NCBI GenBank assembly: GCA_030655315.1
Contig: JAURVT010000049.1
Coordinates: forward strand, 62,001-126,000
Source: Nocardioidaceae bacterium
GTDB lineage: Bacteria > Actinomycetota > Actinomycetes > Propionibacteriales > Nocardioidaceae
Length of the DNA stretch: 64,000 nucleotides
Direction: 5' to 3'
A program made the position numbers and the translations under genes. Below are positions 25,347-34,157 of this stretch, piece after piece (within the stretch, counting starts at the first letter, position 1; each line of letters begins with the position of its first letter). The notes beneath the pieces are model-generated. The model was not told where the DNA came from. It ran no database searches and saw only the letters and a list, made by a program, of their open reading frames with translations.

Positions 25347-26726
25347 ATGAGCACCACCGCCAAGGCCGACGGCACCCCGCCGCCGCGCACCGGGATCGTC
25401 AAGGTCGTCGGCGCCTCGATGGTCGGCACCACCGTCGAGTGGTACGACTTCTTCCTCTTCGGGTCCGCCGCCGCCCTGGTCTTCGGGGACGTGTTCTTCG
25501 GCGAGATCGGCGGCACGAACGGCACCCTCTACGCCTTCATGGTCTACGCGATCGGCTTCGTGGCGCGTCCGCTCGGCGGCGTGGTGTTCGGCCACTTCGG
25601 CGACCGGATCGGCCGCAAGAAGATGCTGGTGCTGTCGCTGCTGATGATGGGCGGCGCCACCGTCGCCATCGGGCTGCTCCCCACCTACGGCCAGGTGGGC
25701 GTGCTCGCGCCGGCGCTGCTCGTGGTGTGCCGCCTGTTCCAGGGCTTCGCCGTCGGTGGCGAGTGGGGCGGCGCGGTGCTGATGGCCGCCGAGCACGGCG
25801 ACGCGGGCCGTCGCGGCTTCTGGACGTCGTGGGTGCAGGCCGGCGTCGCGTCGGGCAACCTGCTCGCCGCCGCCGTGCTGTGGGTGCTGCAGACCGTCCA
25901 GTCGCCCGAGGACTTCCAGTCCTGGGGCTGGCGGGTGGCGTTCCTGCTGAGCGGCGTGCTCGTGCTGATCGGCCTGTGGGTGCGGCTCAGCGTCGAGGAG
26001 TCGCCGGTCTTCGCGCAGGCGCGCGACGCCCTCGCCGAGCAGGGCGCCGAGCGCCAGATGCCGCTGCTCGAGGTCGTGAAGCACTACCCGCGCGAGATCC
26101 TGCTCGCGATGGGCATGCGCCTCGCCGAGAACACCAGCTACTACATCTTCACCGTCATCTCGCTGACCTACCTGACGCAGTACGCCGGGTACGACGGCAA
26201 GGTCGGCACCCAGGCGCTGCTGATCGGCTCGGCCTTCCAGCTCGCGTTCGTCCCGCTGGTGGGGCTGGCCTCGGACCGGTTCGGCCGCAAGCCCTTCTAC
26301 CTGGTGGGCGCGGTCGGCGTCGGGGTCTACACGTTCTTCTTCTTCGACCTGCTCGAGAGCGGGTCTGCGCTCGTCATCACCGGGGCCGTGATCCTGGGGC
26401 TCCTGCTGCACTCGTTCATGTACGCGCCCCAGGCGGCGTTCTTCTCCGAGCTCTTCGGCACCAGCGTGCGCTACTCCGGCGCGTCCATCGGCTACCAGCT
26501 CGCGTCCATCCTGGCCGGCGCGCTCGCCCCGATCATCGCGCTGCGGCTGCTGGGCGACGTCGACGACCCGAACACGTCGGCGGTCGGCGTCTACATCGCG
26601 ATCACCGCGGTGCTCACCCTCGTCGCGGTGCTGCTCAGCAAGGAGACGAGCGGCAGCTCCCTCGAGCACGACCGGGTGCTCGACGAGGCCGCCGCCGGGA
26701 GCGCTAGCGGCTCTCGTACGCGATGA
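25347..26726 (+). CDS. MHS-family MFS symporter, probably for 3-hydroxybutyrate or similar acid
   Basis: A 459-residue transporter of the metabolite:H+ symporter family. The opening GASMVGTTVEWYDFFLFGSAAALVF is the MHS signature at the first membrane helix. The MFS loop 2-3 motif is HFGDRIGRKKML. CRLFQGFAVGGEWGGAVLMAAEH is the hallmark of helix 4-5, and LASDRFGRKPFYLVG repeats the motif in the second half. About 12 helices. AAGGAG (25334-25340) lies just before ATG 25347, which is preferred to the in-frame ATG at 25332. Position after bdhA and the GAF/PucR regulator suggests uptake of 3-hydroxybutyrate. Its 3' end overlaps the convergent gene by 23 bp. Confidence 0.86.
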   Translation: MSTTAKADGTPPPRTGIVKVVGASMVGTTVEWYDFFLFGSAAALVFGDVFFGEIGGTNGTLYAFMVYAIGFVARPLGGVVFGHFGDRIGRKKMLVLSLLMMGGATVAIGLLPTYGQVGVLAPALLVVCRLFQGFAVGGEWGGAVLMAAEHGDAGRRGFWTSWVQAGVASGNLLAAAVLWVLQTVQSPEDFQSWGWRVAFLLSGVLVLIGLWVRLSVEESPVFAQARDALAEQGAERQMPLLEVVKHYPREILLAMGMRLAENTSYYIFTVISLTYLTQYAGYDGKVGTQALLIGSAFQLAFVPLVGLASDRFGRKPFYLVGAVGVGVYTFFFFDLLESGSALVITGAVILGLLLHSFMYAPQAAFFSELFGTSVRYSGASIGYQLASILAGALAPIIALRLLGDVDDPNTSAVGVYIAITAVLTLVAVLLSKETSGSSLEHDRVLDEAAAGSASGSRTR

Positions 26727-27306
26727 CGGCGAGGACCAGCGCCTTGTCGACGACGTCGGGCAGCCCGGAGAGGTCGAGGTTGTAGTCGTTGCCCAGCCCG
26801 AAGTGCTTGCGCTTGCGGGTGGCGGTGGTCAGGGCCGTCAGCTGCGGGTCGGCGATCGTCAGGTCGTCGAAGGCCGACCCCTCGTAGCCCGAGGCGAAGT
26901 CGACCCGCAGCTCGAGCCGCAGGAGCGACCACACGGCGGTGCCGACGCTGCCCTCGGCGTCGGGCAGCGGGGTGCGCAGCTGCTCCAGCGAGGCCTGCGG
27001 GCCGCACCAGGCCATCGGCTCGCCCGCGGGGGAGAACAGGGCGAACGTGTCGCGGGGGCCGGCCCGCTGGACGTCGCCGAGGTGGACGTTCTCGGGCGTC
27101 CAGACCGACCAGTGCTCCCCGAACCGCTGGTCGAAGTCGGTGCGGTGGAAGCGCGCGACCTCGGTACGGCCGGGCCCGCGCAGCGCGAAGCCGTCGGGCA
27201 GCTCCCGGAGGTCGTACCGCGTCGGGAGCGGGTCGGTCGCGGTCACGCCCCAGCCCCCGGAGGAGAACGTGACCTGGCGGGTGCGGCGCAGGTCGTCCAG
27301 AGTCAT
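26704..27306 (-). CDS. Hypothetical 200-residue protein
   Basis: A soluble 200-residue protein of unknown family. It is rich in short beta-like stretches (YDLRELPDGFALRGPGRTEVARFHR, DTFALFSPAGEPMAWCG, VDFASGYEGSAFDDLTI) and ends KHFGLGNDYNLDLSGLPDVVDKALVLAVIAYESR. The strand pattern vaguely recalls tubby/LURP-like barrels but I cannot support that. ATG 27306 is favoured because TATGGT (complement of 27313-27318) ends 6 nt upstream. It is transcribed divergently from the BrkB-type gene at 27382 and converges on the MHS symporter. Confidence 0.65.
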   Translation of the reverse strand: MTLDDLRRTRQVTFSSGGWGVTATDPLPTRYDLRELPDGFALRGPGRTEVARFHRTDFDQRFGEHWSVWTPENVHLGDVQRAGPRDTFALFSPAGEPMAWCGPQASLEQLRTPLPDAEGSVGTAVWSLLRLELRVDFASGYEGSAFDDLTIADPQLTALTTATRKRKHFGLGNDYNLDLSGLPDVVDKALVLAVIAYESR

Positions 27307-27369
27307 GACCGAACCATAGTCAACGCCGCGGACGTCCGGCGGCTCCGGCCGTGGGCCCGTCGCAGCGGC

Positions 27370-27375
27370 TATCGT
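27370..27375 (+). promoter_or_regulatory. TATCGT -10 element, leaderless start
   Basis: TATCGT ends 6 nt before GTG 27382. It forms a divergent leaderless pair with TATGGT (complement of 27313-27318) of the gene ending at 27306. Confidence 0.5.
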
Positions 27376-27381
27376 GGACCG

Positions 27382-28479
27382 GTGGGCAAGGTCATCGACG
27401 GGGTCGACCGCTTCCAGCGACGTCATCGCGTCATCGGCGTGCCCCTCGCGGTGTTCTACAAGTTCTTCGACGACCAGGGCAACTACCTCGCCGCGATCGT
27501 CACCTACTACGCCTTCATCGCGATCTTCCCGCTGCTGCTCCTGGGGTCCTCCATCCTGGGCTTCCTGCTGCAGGGGAGCCCGGGTCTGCAGGAGACGATC
27601 CTCAACTCCGCGTTGAGCCAGTTCCCGATCATCGGCGACCAGCTCGGTCGGCCCGAGGGCCTCCAGGGCAGCTTCGGCGCCGTCGTCCTCGGCTCGATCG
27701 TCGCGCTCTACGGTGCGCTCGGCCTCGGGCAGGCCAGCCAGAACGCGATGAACATCGCCTGGGCCGTCCCGCGCAACAGCCGCCCCAACCCGTTCCTCGG
27801 ACGCGCCCGGAGCCTGCTGCTCCTGGTCACCGCCGGCGTCGCCGTGCTCGCCGTCAGCGTCGTGTCCGTCGCGGGCAGCAACGCCCAGGTGTTCGGCGCC
27901 CGCATCGACGCGGGGCTGCAGTGGGTCATCACCGGCGTCACGACCCTGCTGGTCGCCGTGGTCTTCGCGATGCTGTTCCGGCTCGCGGCCGCGCGCGACC
28001 ACAGCTTCTGGCGTGCGCTGCCCGGCGCGGTCGTCGTCGCGCTGCTGTGGCAGGGCCTGCAGTACATCGGATCGATCTACGTCACCCGCGTGCTCAACGA
28101 GACGTCGTCGATGAACGCGGTGTTCGGCCTGGTGCTCGGGCTCGTCGGCGTCATCTACATCGCGTCCCTGATGGCGATCTTCGGCGTCGAGGTCAACGTC
28201 GTCCTGGCCAAGAGGCTGTACCCCCGCGCGCTGCTCACCCCCTTCACCGACAACGTCGACCTCACCGACGCCGACCGTCGCGCCTACGCCGAGTACGCCA
28301 AGGCCCAGCGCCACAAGGGCTTCGAGTCGATCAGCATCACCTTCGACCCGCGTCGCGGCGACGGCGAGGAGACCTCCGAGATGCCGCACCTCGTCGCGCT
28401 CCCCGACGCCGAGGAGGGGCCCGAGCAGCGCGACCCCGACGGACCCGAGCCCACCGTCCGGCTGTACCGCGGCGGGTGA
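27382..28479 (+). CDS. YihY/BrkB-family membrane protein
   Basis: A 365-residue membrane protein. After a short basic start (DRFQRRHRVIGVPLAVFYKF), family features appear: FDDQGNYLAAIVTYYAFIAIFPLLLLG, VVLGSIVALYGALGLGQASQNAMNIAWAVPR and SSMNAVFGLVLGLVGVIYIASLMAIFGVEVNVVLA. There are six hydrophobic segments and a hydrophilic acidic tail of about 85 residues. This subfamily (GNYLAA...AFIAIFPLLL) is the actinobacterial YhjD-like type. YhjD has been tied to lipopolysaccharide transport in enterics, but the role here is unknown. It overlaps the phosphopantetheinyl transferase gene by 4 nt. Confidence 0.85.
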   Translation: MGKVIDGVDRFQRRHRVIGVPLAVFYKFFDDQGNYLAAIVTYYAFIAIFPLLLLGSSILGFLLQGSPGLQETILNSALSQFPIIGDQLGRPEGLQGSFGAVVLGSIVALYGALGLGQASQNAMNIAWAVPRNSRPNPFLGRARSLLLLVTAGVAVLAVSVVSVAGSNAQVFGARIDAGLQWVITGVTTLLVAVVFAMLFRLAAARDHSFWRALPGAVVVALLWQGLQYIGSIYVTRVLNETSSMNAVFGLVLGLVGVIYIASLMAIFGVEVNVVLAKRLYPRALLTPFTDNVDLTDADRRAYAEYAKAQRHKGFESISITFDPRRGDGEETSEMPHLVALPDAEEGPEQRDPDGPEPTVRLYRGG

Positions 28480-29126
28480 CGCTCGACGCCCTGCTGCCCG
28501 GCGGCGTCGTGGTGCGCGGTGGCGACCTGCACGACCCGGCCTGGTCGGCGCTCGCGACCGCGGCCGACCGCGCGGCGGTGGGGGACGCCGTCCCCGCGCG
28601 GGTGCTCGACTTCCTGGCCGGACGGGGCGCGGCCCGCGCCGCGCTGCTCGCGCTCGGCGCCGACGCCGGGGCACCCCTCGCCCGGGGGCTGGACCGCTCG
28701 CCCCGCTGGCCCGCCGACGTGGTCGGGTCGCTCACGCACGGGGCGGGCGAGGTGGCGGCCGCGGTGGCCCGCCCCGCGGACGTCGCGGCCCTCGGCATCG
28801 ACGTCGAGCCGCTGCGCCCGCTGCCCACGGGCGTCGCCGCCGTGGTGGGCGGTGACGCCGAGCTGCGCCGGCTCGAGGGCTTCGTGCACGGTCCGTCCGC
28901 GGGCGCGGTGGTGCTGTTCAGCGCCAAGGAGAGCCTGTTCAAGGCCTGGCACCCGCTGCACCGGACGTGGCTCGACCTGCACGACGCCGACGTGCGGCTG
29001 CGCGACGACGGCACGTTCGGCGCCCGCCTGACGCCGGCGTCGGGCCCCCGGACCACCTGGTCGGGACGGTGGGAGGTCGACGGCGACGTGGTCCGGACCG
29101 CGGTGGCGGTGGCCGCGCCGGGCTGA
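28476..29126 (+). CDS. 4'-phosphopantetheinyl transferase (Sfp/EntD type)
   Basis: A 216-residue PPTase. The metal-binding motif GIDVEPLRPL (consensus GxDxE) and the downstream LFSAKESLFKAWHPLHRTW (consensus FSxKEAxxKA) are intact. An N-terminal RWPADVVGSLTHGAGEVAAAVA is the substrate-binding SxTH region of the EntD/Npt subgroup. It transfers phosphopantetheine from CoA to carrier proteins. No polyketide or peptide synthetase is in this window, so its targets lie elsewhere. GTG 28476 overlaps the previous stop (GTGA). Confidence 0.88.
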   Translation: MTLDALLPGGVVVRGGDLHDPAWSALATAADRAAVGDAVPARVLDFLAGRGAARAALLALGADAGAPLARGLDRSPRWPADVVGSLTHGAGEVAAAVARPADVAALGIDVEPLRPLPTGVAAVVGGDAELRRLEGFVHGPSAGAVVLFSAKESLFKAWHPLHRTWLDLHDADVRLRDDGTFGARLTPASGPRTTWSGRWEVDGDVVRTAVAVAAPG

Positions 29127-29154
29127 CCTGCGCGGGGTCTTGCGGACCGCACGA

Positions 29155-29195
29155 ATACTCGGTATACAGTTCTCACCAGGAAAGATACCGAGTAT
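29155..29195. promoter_or_regulatory. PadR operator: 11-bp inverted repeat
   Basis: Perfect arms ATACTCGGTAT (29155-29165) and ATACCGAGTAT (29185-29195), centres 30 bp apart, lie 15 nt before the padR-type gene. The AT-rich composition stands out against the surrounding DNA. It probably mediates autorepression and control of the ABC transporter. Confidence 0.75.
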
Positions 29196-29210
29196 GCAGG
29201 GGGTGCGCCG

Positions 29211-29765
29211 ATGTCGGCACAGGCGGTCAGGCGAGGACTCCTCGCCCTGCTGGCGAAGGAGCCGATGTACGGCGCCCGCCTGCGGTCGGAGTTCGAGCAG
29301 GCGACGGGCGGCACCTGGCCGCTCAACGTCGGGCAGGTCTACACGACGCTGAACCGGCTCGAGCGGGACGGCCTCGTCGTCGGCGGCGGGGGTGCCGACG
29401 ACGAGGGCCGCATCCTCTACGCGATCACCGAGGCCGGGCACGCCGAGGTCGACCACTGGTGGTCGAGCCCGATCGACCACGCGAGCGACCCGCGCGACGA
29501 GCTCGCGATCAAGATCGCCCTCGCGGTGACGCTGCCCGGCGTCAACGCGACCGGGCTGCTCCAGGCGCAGCGCCGCAGCACGCTGTCGCACCTGCAGGGC
29601 CTGAACCGGCTCAAGCGCCGCGCGTCGTCGGAGGGGGACCAGGCCTGGCAGCTCGTGCTCGACCGGCTGCTGTTCGCGGCCGAGGCCGAGGTCCGCTGGG
29701 TCGACCACGTCGACGCCCTCCTGTCCGTCCACCCCCTTCCCGCCGCCCGCAAGGAGTCCCGATGA
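29211..29765 (+). CDS. PadR-family transcriptional regulator of the adjacent ABC transporter
   Basis: A 184-residue PadR protein. The winged helix is VRRGLLALLAKEPMYGARLRSEFEQATGGTWPLNVGQVYTTLNRLERDGLV, with the YG and GQVYTTLNRLE landmarks. The C-terminal helical Vir-type region (HLQGLNRLKRR... EAEVRWVDHVDALL) provides dimerisation. It starts at ATG 29211 behind the AT-rich inverted repeat that is probably its operator, and overlaps the ABC ATPase gene by 4 nt. The common pattern is repression of the linked exporter until its toxic cargo is sensed. Confidence 0.9.
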   Translation: MSAQAVRRGLLALLAKEPMYGARLRSEFEQATGGTWPLNVGQVYTTLNRLERDGLVVGGGGADDEGRILYAITEAGHAEVDHWWSSPIDHASDPRDELAIKIALAVTLPGVNATGLLQAQRRSTLSHLQGLNRLKRRASSEGDQAWQLVLDRLLFAAEAEVRWVDHVDALLSVHPLPAARKESR

Positions 29766-30511
29766 GCGACGTCGTGCTCGAGATCGCCCACGTCACGCAC
29801 GTCCACGGCACCGGGGCCGCCGAGGTCAGGGCGCTCGCCGGCGTGAGCCTGACCGTCCACGCCGGTGAGCTGGTCGCGGTGATGGGGCCGTCCGGCTCGG
29901 GCAAGTCCAGCCTGCTGGCGCTGGCCGGCGGGCTCGACGTCCCGACGTCGGGCGACGTCGTCATCGAGGGTCGCTCGCTGGCCCGGGCGAGCGCCCGCGA
30001 GCGGGCGGCCATGCGACGGCGCCACGTGGGCTACGTCTTCCAGGACCTCAACCTGGTGCCGTCGCTCACCGCGGCCGAGAACGTCGCGCTGCCGCTCGAG
30101 CTCGACGGGGTGCGCACCCGCGACGCCCGGGCCCAGGCGGTCGCGGCGCTCGAGGGCGTCGGCATCGAGGGCCTCGCCGACCGGTTCCCCGACGACATGT
30201 CCGGCGGCCAGCAGCAGCGGGTCGCCATCGCACGGGCCCTGGTCGGGCCGCGCCGCATCCTGCTCGCCGACGAGCCCACCGGCGCGCTCGACACCGCCAC
30301 CGGCGACGTGGTCCTCGGCGTGCTGCGCTCGCGCATCGACGACGGCGCCGCGGGGGTGCTCGTCACGCACGAGCCCCGGCACGCGGCCTGGGCCGACCGG
30401 GTGGTCTTCCTGCGCGACGGGATGATCGTGGACGAGTCCGGCGACGTCGTCGAGCCCGTCTTCACCGACCAGGTGCTGGCCGCCGAGCTCGCCGGGGGCG
30501 ACGATGCGTAG
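29762..30511 (+). CDS. MacB/LolD-type ABC transporter ATPase
   Basis: A 249-residue ABC ATPase: Walker A GPSGSGKS, Q-loop VFQDLNLVPSLTAAENVALPLEL, signature MSGGQQQRVAIARAL, Walker B ILLADEPTGALDT, H-loop LVTHEPRHAAWA. The QQQRVA signature and TGALD are typical of the MacB/FtsE-like lipoprotein and peptide exporters that pair with FtsX-like permeases. ATG 29762 overlaps the padR stop, and the gene overlaps the permease by 8 nt, so all three are translationally coupled. Confidence 0.92.
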   Translation: MSDVVLEIAHVTHVHGTGAAEVRALAGVSLTVHAGELVAVMGPSGSGKSSLLALAGGLDVPTSGDVVIEGRSLARASARERAAMRRRHVGYVFQDLNLVPSLTAAENVALPLELDGVRTRDARAQAVAALEGVGIEGLADRFPDDMSGGQQQRVAIARALVGPRRILLADEPTGALDTATGDVVLGVLRSRIDDGAAGVLVTHEPRHAAWADRVVFLRDGMIVDESGDVVEPVFTDQVLAAELAGGDDA

Positions 30512-33200
30512 CCGGTGGGCCGCCGCGCTGCGGATCGCGCGGCGCGACGCCCTGCGCCACCGCGGCCGCAGCCTGTTGGTGATGCTGATGGTCGGGCTCC
30601 CCGTGATGCTCGCGGCGGGCGTCGCCACCGCCGTCTCGACCGCCGACGTCGACGCCCGGGAGGCGCTGCCCCTCACCGTCGGCGCCTCGCAGGCCTACGT
30701 CACCACCGACGGGTACGTCGGCCCGGTGTCGCAGAGCCCCGACGGCCGGCAGACGGTGAACGACTCGGACGCTGACGGCGAGCCGACGCGCTCGGCCGGT
30801 GAGTCGGCGGCCGACCTCGCCCGTCGGCTCGACGCGGACGTGGTGCCGGTGCGGGTCGGGGACTCCGAGGCCGCGGGCGCCGCCCGCGACGGCGGTGCGG
30901 CCTACGTGCAGGTGCTCGCGACGGACCTCACCGACCCGCTCACGCGCGGTCTGGTCGACCTGGACCGTGGACGGCTGCCGCGGTCCGACGACGAGGTCGT
31001 CGTCTCGCCCGGGATCGCGCACACCGGCCACGAGCCGGGCCGGACCCTCACGGTGGGCGACCGCCGGCTGACGGTCGTGGGCGTCGGCACCACCGGCCCG
31101 CGCTACGTCCCGGGCGCCGGCGTGGTGGTCACCGACGCCGCCTTCGACGACGTCGTGGCGTCGGCCGTCCCGAACGCCGCCCGCGAGCAGGGGTTCCTCG
31201 TGGGCCGGTCCGCGCCGGTCACCTGGTCCGACGTGCAGGCCCTCAACCAGGTCGGCTACGGCGTGACCTCCCGCGCGGTCGTCCTCGACCCGCCGTCCGG
31301 CGTGGAGGACCCGTACGGAGACTCCTCGAGCGGCACCGACACCACGGTGGCCGGCCTCGTGGTCGCGTGCATCGTCATCGAGGTGGCCCTGCTCGCCGGC
31401 CCCGCGTTCGCGGTGGGCGCGCGTCGGCAGCGTCGGCAGCTGGCCCTGGTCGCCGCCGGTGGCGGCTCGCCCTCCGACCTGCGCCGGGTGATCCTCAGCG
31501 GCGCCCTCGTGGTCGGCGGCGTCGCCGCCGCGGTGGGGGCCGTCGTCGGCGTCGCCCTGGCCCCGCTCGCCCTCGGCGTCGCCGCGCGCTACGCCGACGT
31601 CGTCCGCGGCCCGTTCGACCTGCCGTGGGGGAGGAAGGTCCTCGCCGCGCTCCTCGGCCTCCTCGCGGCGGTCGTCGCCGAGTGGGTGCCGGCTCGGCAG
31701 GCCGCACGGCGCGACCTCGTCACGGCGCTGACCGAGCGCCCGGACGACCCCCGCCCCGCTCCCGGGTGGCCGGTGCTCGGCGGGGTCCTGGTCGCGGTGG
31801 GACTCGCCCTGGTGCTGAGCGGTCGGAGCATCGGCTACGACCGGGGGCTCGTCGTCGCGATCGGCACGGTGGTCCTCGTGGTCGGCGCGGTGTTCCTCGT
31901 GCCGCTGGTCATCGGCGGGGTGGGCCGGCTCGCCGGGCGCCTGCCGCTGGCGCTGCGCCTCGCCGTCCGCGACACGTCGCGGCAGCGGGCCCGCAGCGCC
32001 CCGGCCGTCGCGGCGGTCATGGCGGTCGTGGCGGGCATCACGGCCCTCGCGGTCGCGTCGGCGAGCGACTTCGCGCAGGACGAGCGTGACTACGTCTACT
32101 CGCTGCCCCAGGGGCAGGTCCAGATCGGGGTGGGCTGGGACGGCGCCGAGGTCGTCGGCGACCGCGACCCGGCGAGCCAGGCCGACGCCCTCGTGGCCGA
32201 CGCGGCCCGGGTCCTGCCCGCCCACCGGCTGGTCCCCGTGCGGACCGCGTCGACCTACGACGGGCAGGTGGAGACGTCGTGGGAGGTCGCTCTCGGTGCC
32301 TGCACCGGCGCCTGCACCTTCGTCTACGGCGACGGCTACGCGGTCGATCCCTCGGGCCGCGGCGTGCTCGTGGCCGATGCCGACGACCTCGCCGCGATGG
32401 GGGTGCGGCTCGACCCGACCGCCCGCGACGCCCTCGCCGCCGGCCGCGTCCTGGTCGGGGAGGGGGACCTGAGGGGCCAGGACGAGGTGACCCTGGTCGG
32501 GAGCACCTACGACATCGGCGGCGGCTCGACGAGCCGACCGCGCTACGAGACCGTTCCGGCGGCGGCGGCCGACCTCACCGTCACGACGGACGTGCCCGCC
32601 GGCCACCGCGGCTCGGTGGCGGCCGTCGTGGTGCCGCCCGCCACCGCCGCGCGAGCCGGGATCGTGGCCACGCCGCAGGCGGTCGTGAGCGACGTGCGCG
32701 ACGGCCCGCTGTCGGCGGCCGACGTGACGACGCTGGGCGCGCTGCAGAGGGACGGCGACCCGGTCTCGGACTCGCTGACGGTCGAGCGCGGATTCACCGA
32801 GACCTTCACGTGGCAGTTCCTCGGCCTCAGCGTGGCCGGCGGTCTGCTCGTCCTCCTCGGCACCCTGACCGCCACCGGGCTCGCCCTGGCCGACGCGAGG
32901 CCCGACCTGGCGACGCTGTCGGCCGTCGGCGCCGCGCCCCGCACCCGTCGGGCGGTTGCGGCGGCCCAGGCGCTCGTCGTCGGCGTCGTCGGCGCGGTGC
33001 TCGGGGTCGTGGTGGGCGTCGTCCCGGGGTGGGTCGCGGCGACGTCGCTCACCGGCGGCGAGTTCGGGTCCAGGGGGCCGATCCACGTGGTCCCGTGGGT
33101 GCTGCTCGCGGTCGTGGTGCTCCTGGTGCCGGTGCTGGCTGCGCTGGTGTCGGGCCTCGCCGTCCGCAGCCGGGCCGTGCTCGTGAGGAGGACTGCATGA
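30504..33200 (+). CDS. FtsX-like ABC transporter permease (large, two-domain)
   Basis: An 898-residue permease. It has one helix at the N-terminus (LLVMLMVGLPVMLAAGVATAVSTADV), a first extracytoplasmic domain, then an FtsX module (TVAGLVVACIVIEVALLAGPAFAVGARRQRRQLALVAAGGGSPSDLRRVILSG and so on), a second extracytoplasmic domain and a C-terminal FtsX module (LSVAGGLLVLLGTLTATGLALADARPDLATLSAVGAAPRTRRAV). About ten helices in all. Such duplicated FtsX permeases export peptides or resist antimicrobials. It starts at ATG 30504, inside the ATPase gene end. Confidence 0.88.
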   Translation: MRSRWAAALRIARRDALRHRGRSLLVMLMVGLPVMLAAGVATAVSTADVDAREALPLTVGASQAYVTTDGYVGPVSQSPDGRQTVNDSDADGEPTRSAGESAADLARRLDADVVPVRVGDSEAAGAARDGGAAYVQVLATDLTDPLTRGLVDLDRGRLPRSDDEVVVSPGIAHTGHEPGRTLTVGDRRLTVVGVGTTGPRYVPGAGVVVTDAAFDDVVASAVPNAAREQGFLVGRSAPVTWSDVQALNQVGYGVTSRAVVLDPPSGVEDPYGDSSSGTDTTVAGLVVACIVIEVALLAGPAFAVGARRQRRQLALVAAGGGSPSDLRRVILSGALVVGGVAAAVGAVVGVALAPLALGVAARYADVVRGPFDLPWGRKVLAALLGLLAAVVAEWVPARQAARRDLVTALTERPDDPRPAPGWPVLGGVLVAVGLALVLSGRSIGYDRGLVVAIGTVVLVVGAVFLVPLVIGGVGRLAGRLPLALRLAVRDTSRQRARSAPAVAAVMAVVAGITALAVASASDFAQDERDYVYSLPQGQVQIGVGWDGAEVVGDRDPASQADALVADAARVLPAHRLVPVRTASTYDGQVETSWEVALGACTGACTFVYGDGYAVDPSGRGVLVADADDLAAMGVRLDPTARDALAAGRVLVGEGDLRGQDEVTLVGSTYDIGGGSTSRPRYETVPAAAADLTVTTDVPAGHRGSVAAVVVPPATAARAGIVATPQAVVSDVRDGPLSAADVTTLGALQRDGDPVSDSLTVERGFTETFTWQFLGLSVAGGLLVLLGTLTATGLALADARPDLATLSAVGAAPRTRRAVAAAQALVVGVVGAVLGVVVGVVPGWVAATSLTGGEFGSRGPIHVVPWVLLAVVVLLVPVLAALVSGLAVRSRAVLVRRTA

Positions 33201-33255
33201 GGTCGCGCCGTCCGGCGGCGGCGCCGATGCAACCGAACCTGACCCCGGGCCGTCC

Positions 33256-33261
33256 TAGGGT
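33256..33261 (+). promoter_or_regulatory. TAGGGT -10 element with a short leader
   Basis: TAGGGT at 33256-33261 would start RNA near 33268, leaving about 27 nt with a GGGGGG stretch before the ATG at 33295. Confidence 0.35.
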
Positions 33262-33294
33262 CGAGACCACACCACGACGCCCGGGGGGACGACG

Positions 33295-33429
33295 ATGAGC
33301 CACGTGGACCTGACCGACCGACGACGACGCGCCGCGCGCGTCCGGCTGGCCGAGCTGATCGCCGTCCGGCGCACGCAGCGCGACCGCGACGAGGCCCGCG
33401 CCCGGGCCGAGGCGGGCCGCACCCGCTGA
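33295..33429 (+). CDS. Small basic protein, 44 residues
   Basis: A 44-residue open frame, MSHVDLTDRRRRAARVRLAE continuing in Arg/Ala-rich helix to AEAGRTR. A GGGGGGAC ribosome-binding site precedes ATG 33295, and a TAGGGT hexamer lies at 33256. It is strongly helical and highly basic; function unknown. It fills part of the 298-bp gap between the FtsX permease and HAD genes. Arginine-rich frames arise by chance in such GC-rich DNA, so this call is tentative. Confidence 0.4.
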   Translation: MSHVDLTDRRRRAARVRLAELIAVRRTQRDRDEARARAEAGRTR

Positions 33430-33486
33430 CCGTCCGACCTGTCGGTGCCCGGTGATGCCCCGGCATCACCGCGCACCGACAGGACC

Positions 33487-33492
33487 TAGGGT
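33487..33492 (+). promoter_or_regulatory. TAGGGT -10 element, leaderless start
   Basis: TAGGGT ends 6 nt before GTG 33499 of the HAD hydrolase gene. Confidence 0.55.
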
Positions 33493-33498
33493 CGGGAC

Positions 33499-34107
33499 GT
33501 GGACGCGCCTCTGGTCGTCGGGTTCGACCTCGACATGACGTTGATCGACTCCCGGCCCGGGATCGGCGCGGTCTACCACGCGCTCGCGGCCGAGACGGGC
33601 GTCGCGATCGACGTCGACCTCGTGACGTCGCGTCTCGGGCCGCCGGTGGAGTCCGAGCTGGCCCACTGGTTCCCCGCCGCCGACGTGCCCGCGCTCGCGG
33701 ACCGCTACCGCGCGCTGTACCCGGACCTCGCCGTGGAGGCCACCGGCACGATGCCCGGTGCGCACGCCGCCCTCGAGGCCGTGCGCGCCCGCGGCGGACG
33801 CACGGTGCTCGTCACCGCCAAGAACGCGCCCGCCGCGCAGCGGCACCTGGACCACCTCGGCCTCGTGGTCGACGCGGTGCACGGATCGCTGTGGCGCGAC
33901 GGCAAGGCCGGTGCGTTGCGCGAGGAGCACGCGACGGCCTACGTCGGCGACCACGTGCACGACGTCGAGGCGGCCCGCGGCGCGGGCGTCACGGCGGTCG
34001 GCGTCACCACCGGGCCGTGCAGCGGGATGGACCTGCAGGCGGCCGGGGCCGACGTCGTCCTGCACTCCCTCCTCGACCTCCCCGACTTCCTCGACTCGAT
34101 AGGGTGA
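33499..34107 (+). CDS. HAD-superfamily hydrolase (phosphoglycolate-phosphatase-like)
   Basis: A 202-residue HAD hydrolase. Motif I is VVGFDLDMTLIDS (nucleophile Asp in DLDMT), motif II is TVLVTAKN, the motif III lysine lies in the DGKAGAL region, and motif IV is YVGDHVHDVEAARGAG. A C1-type helical cap lies between motifs I and II. The overall form is that of Gph-like phosphatases; the substrate cannot be told. GTG 33499 is placed by the leaderless promoter. The cold-shock gene follows 50 nt downstream. Confidence 0.88.
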   Translation: MDAPLVVGFDLDMTLIDSRPGIGAVYHALAAETGVAIDVDLVTSRLGPPVESELAHWFPAADVPALADRYRALYPDLAVEATGTMPGAHAALEAVRARGGRTVLVTAKNAPAAQRHLDHLGLVVDAVHGSLWRDGKAGALREEHATAYVGDHVHDVEAARGAGVTAVGVTTGPCSGMDLQAAGADVVLHSLLDLPDFLDSIG

Positions 34108-34157
34108 GTCCCGGCGCCGCCAGGGCGCCTGCACGTCGAGCGGAGACGAGGACAGCG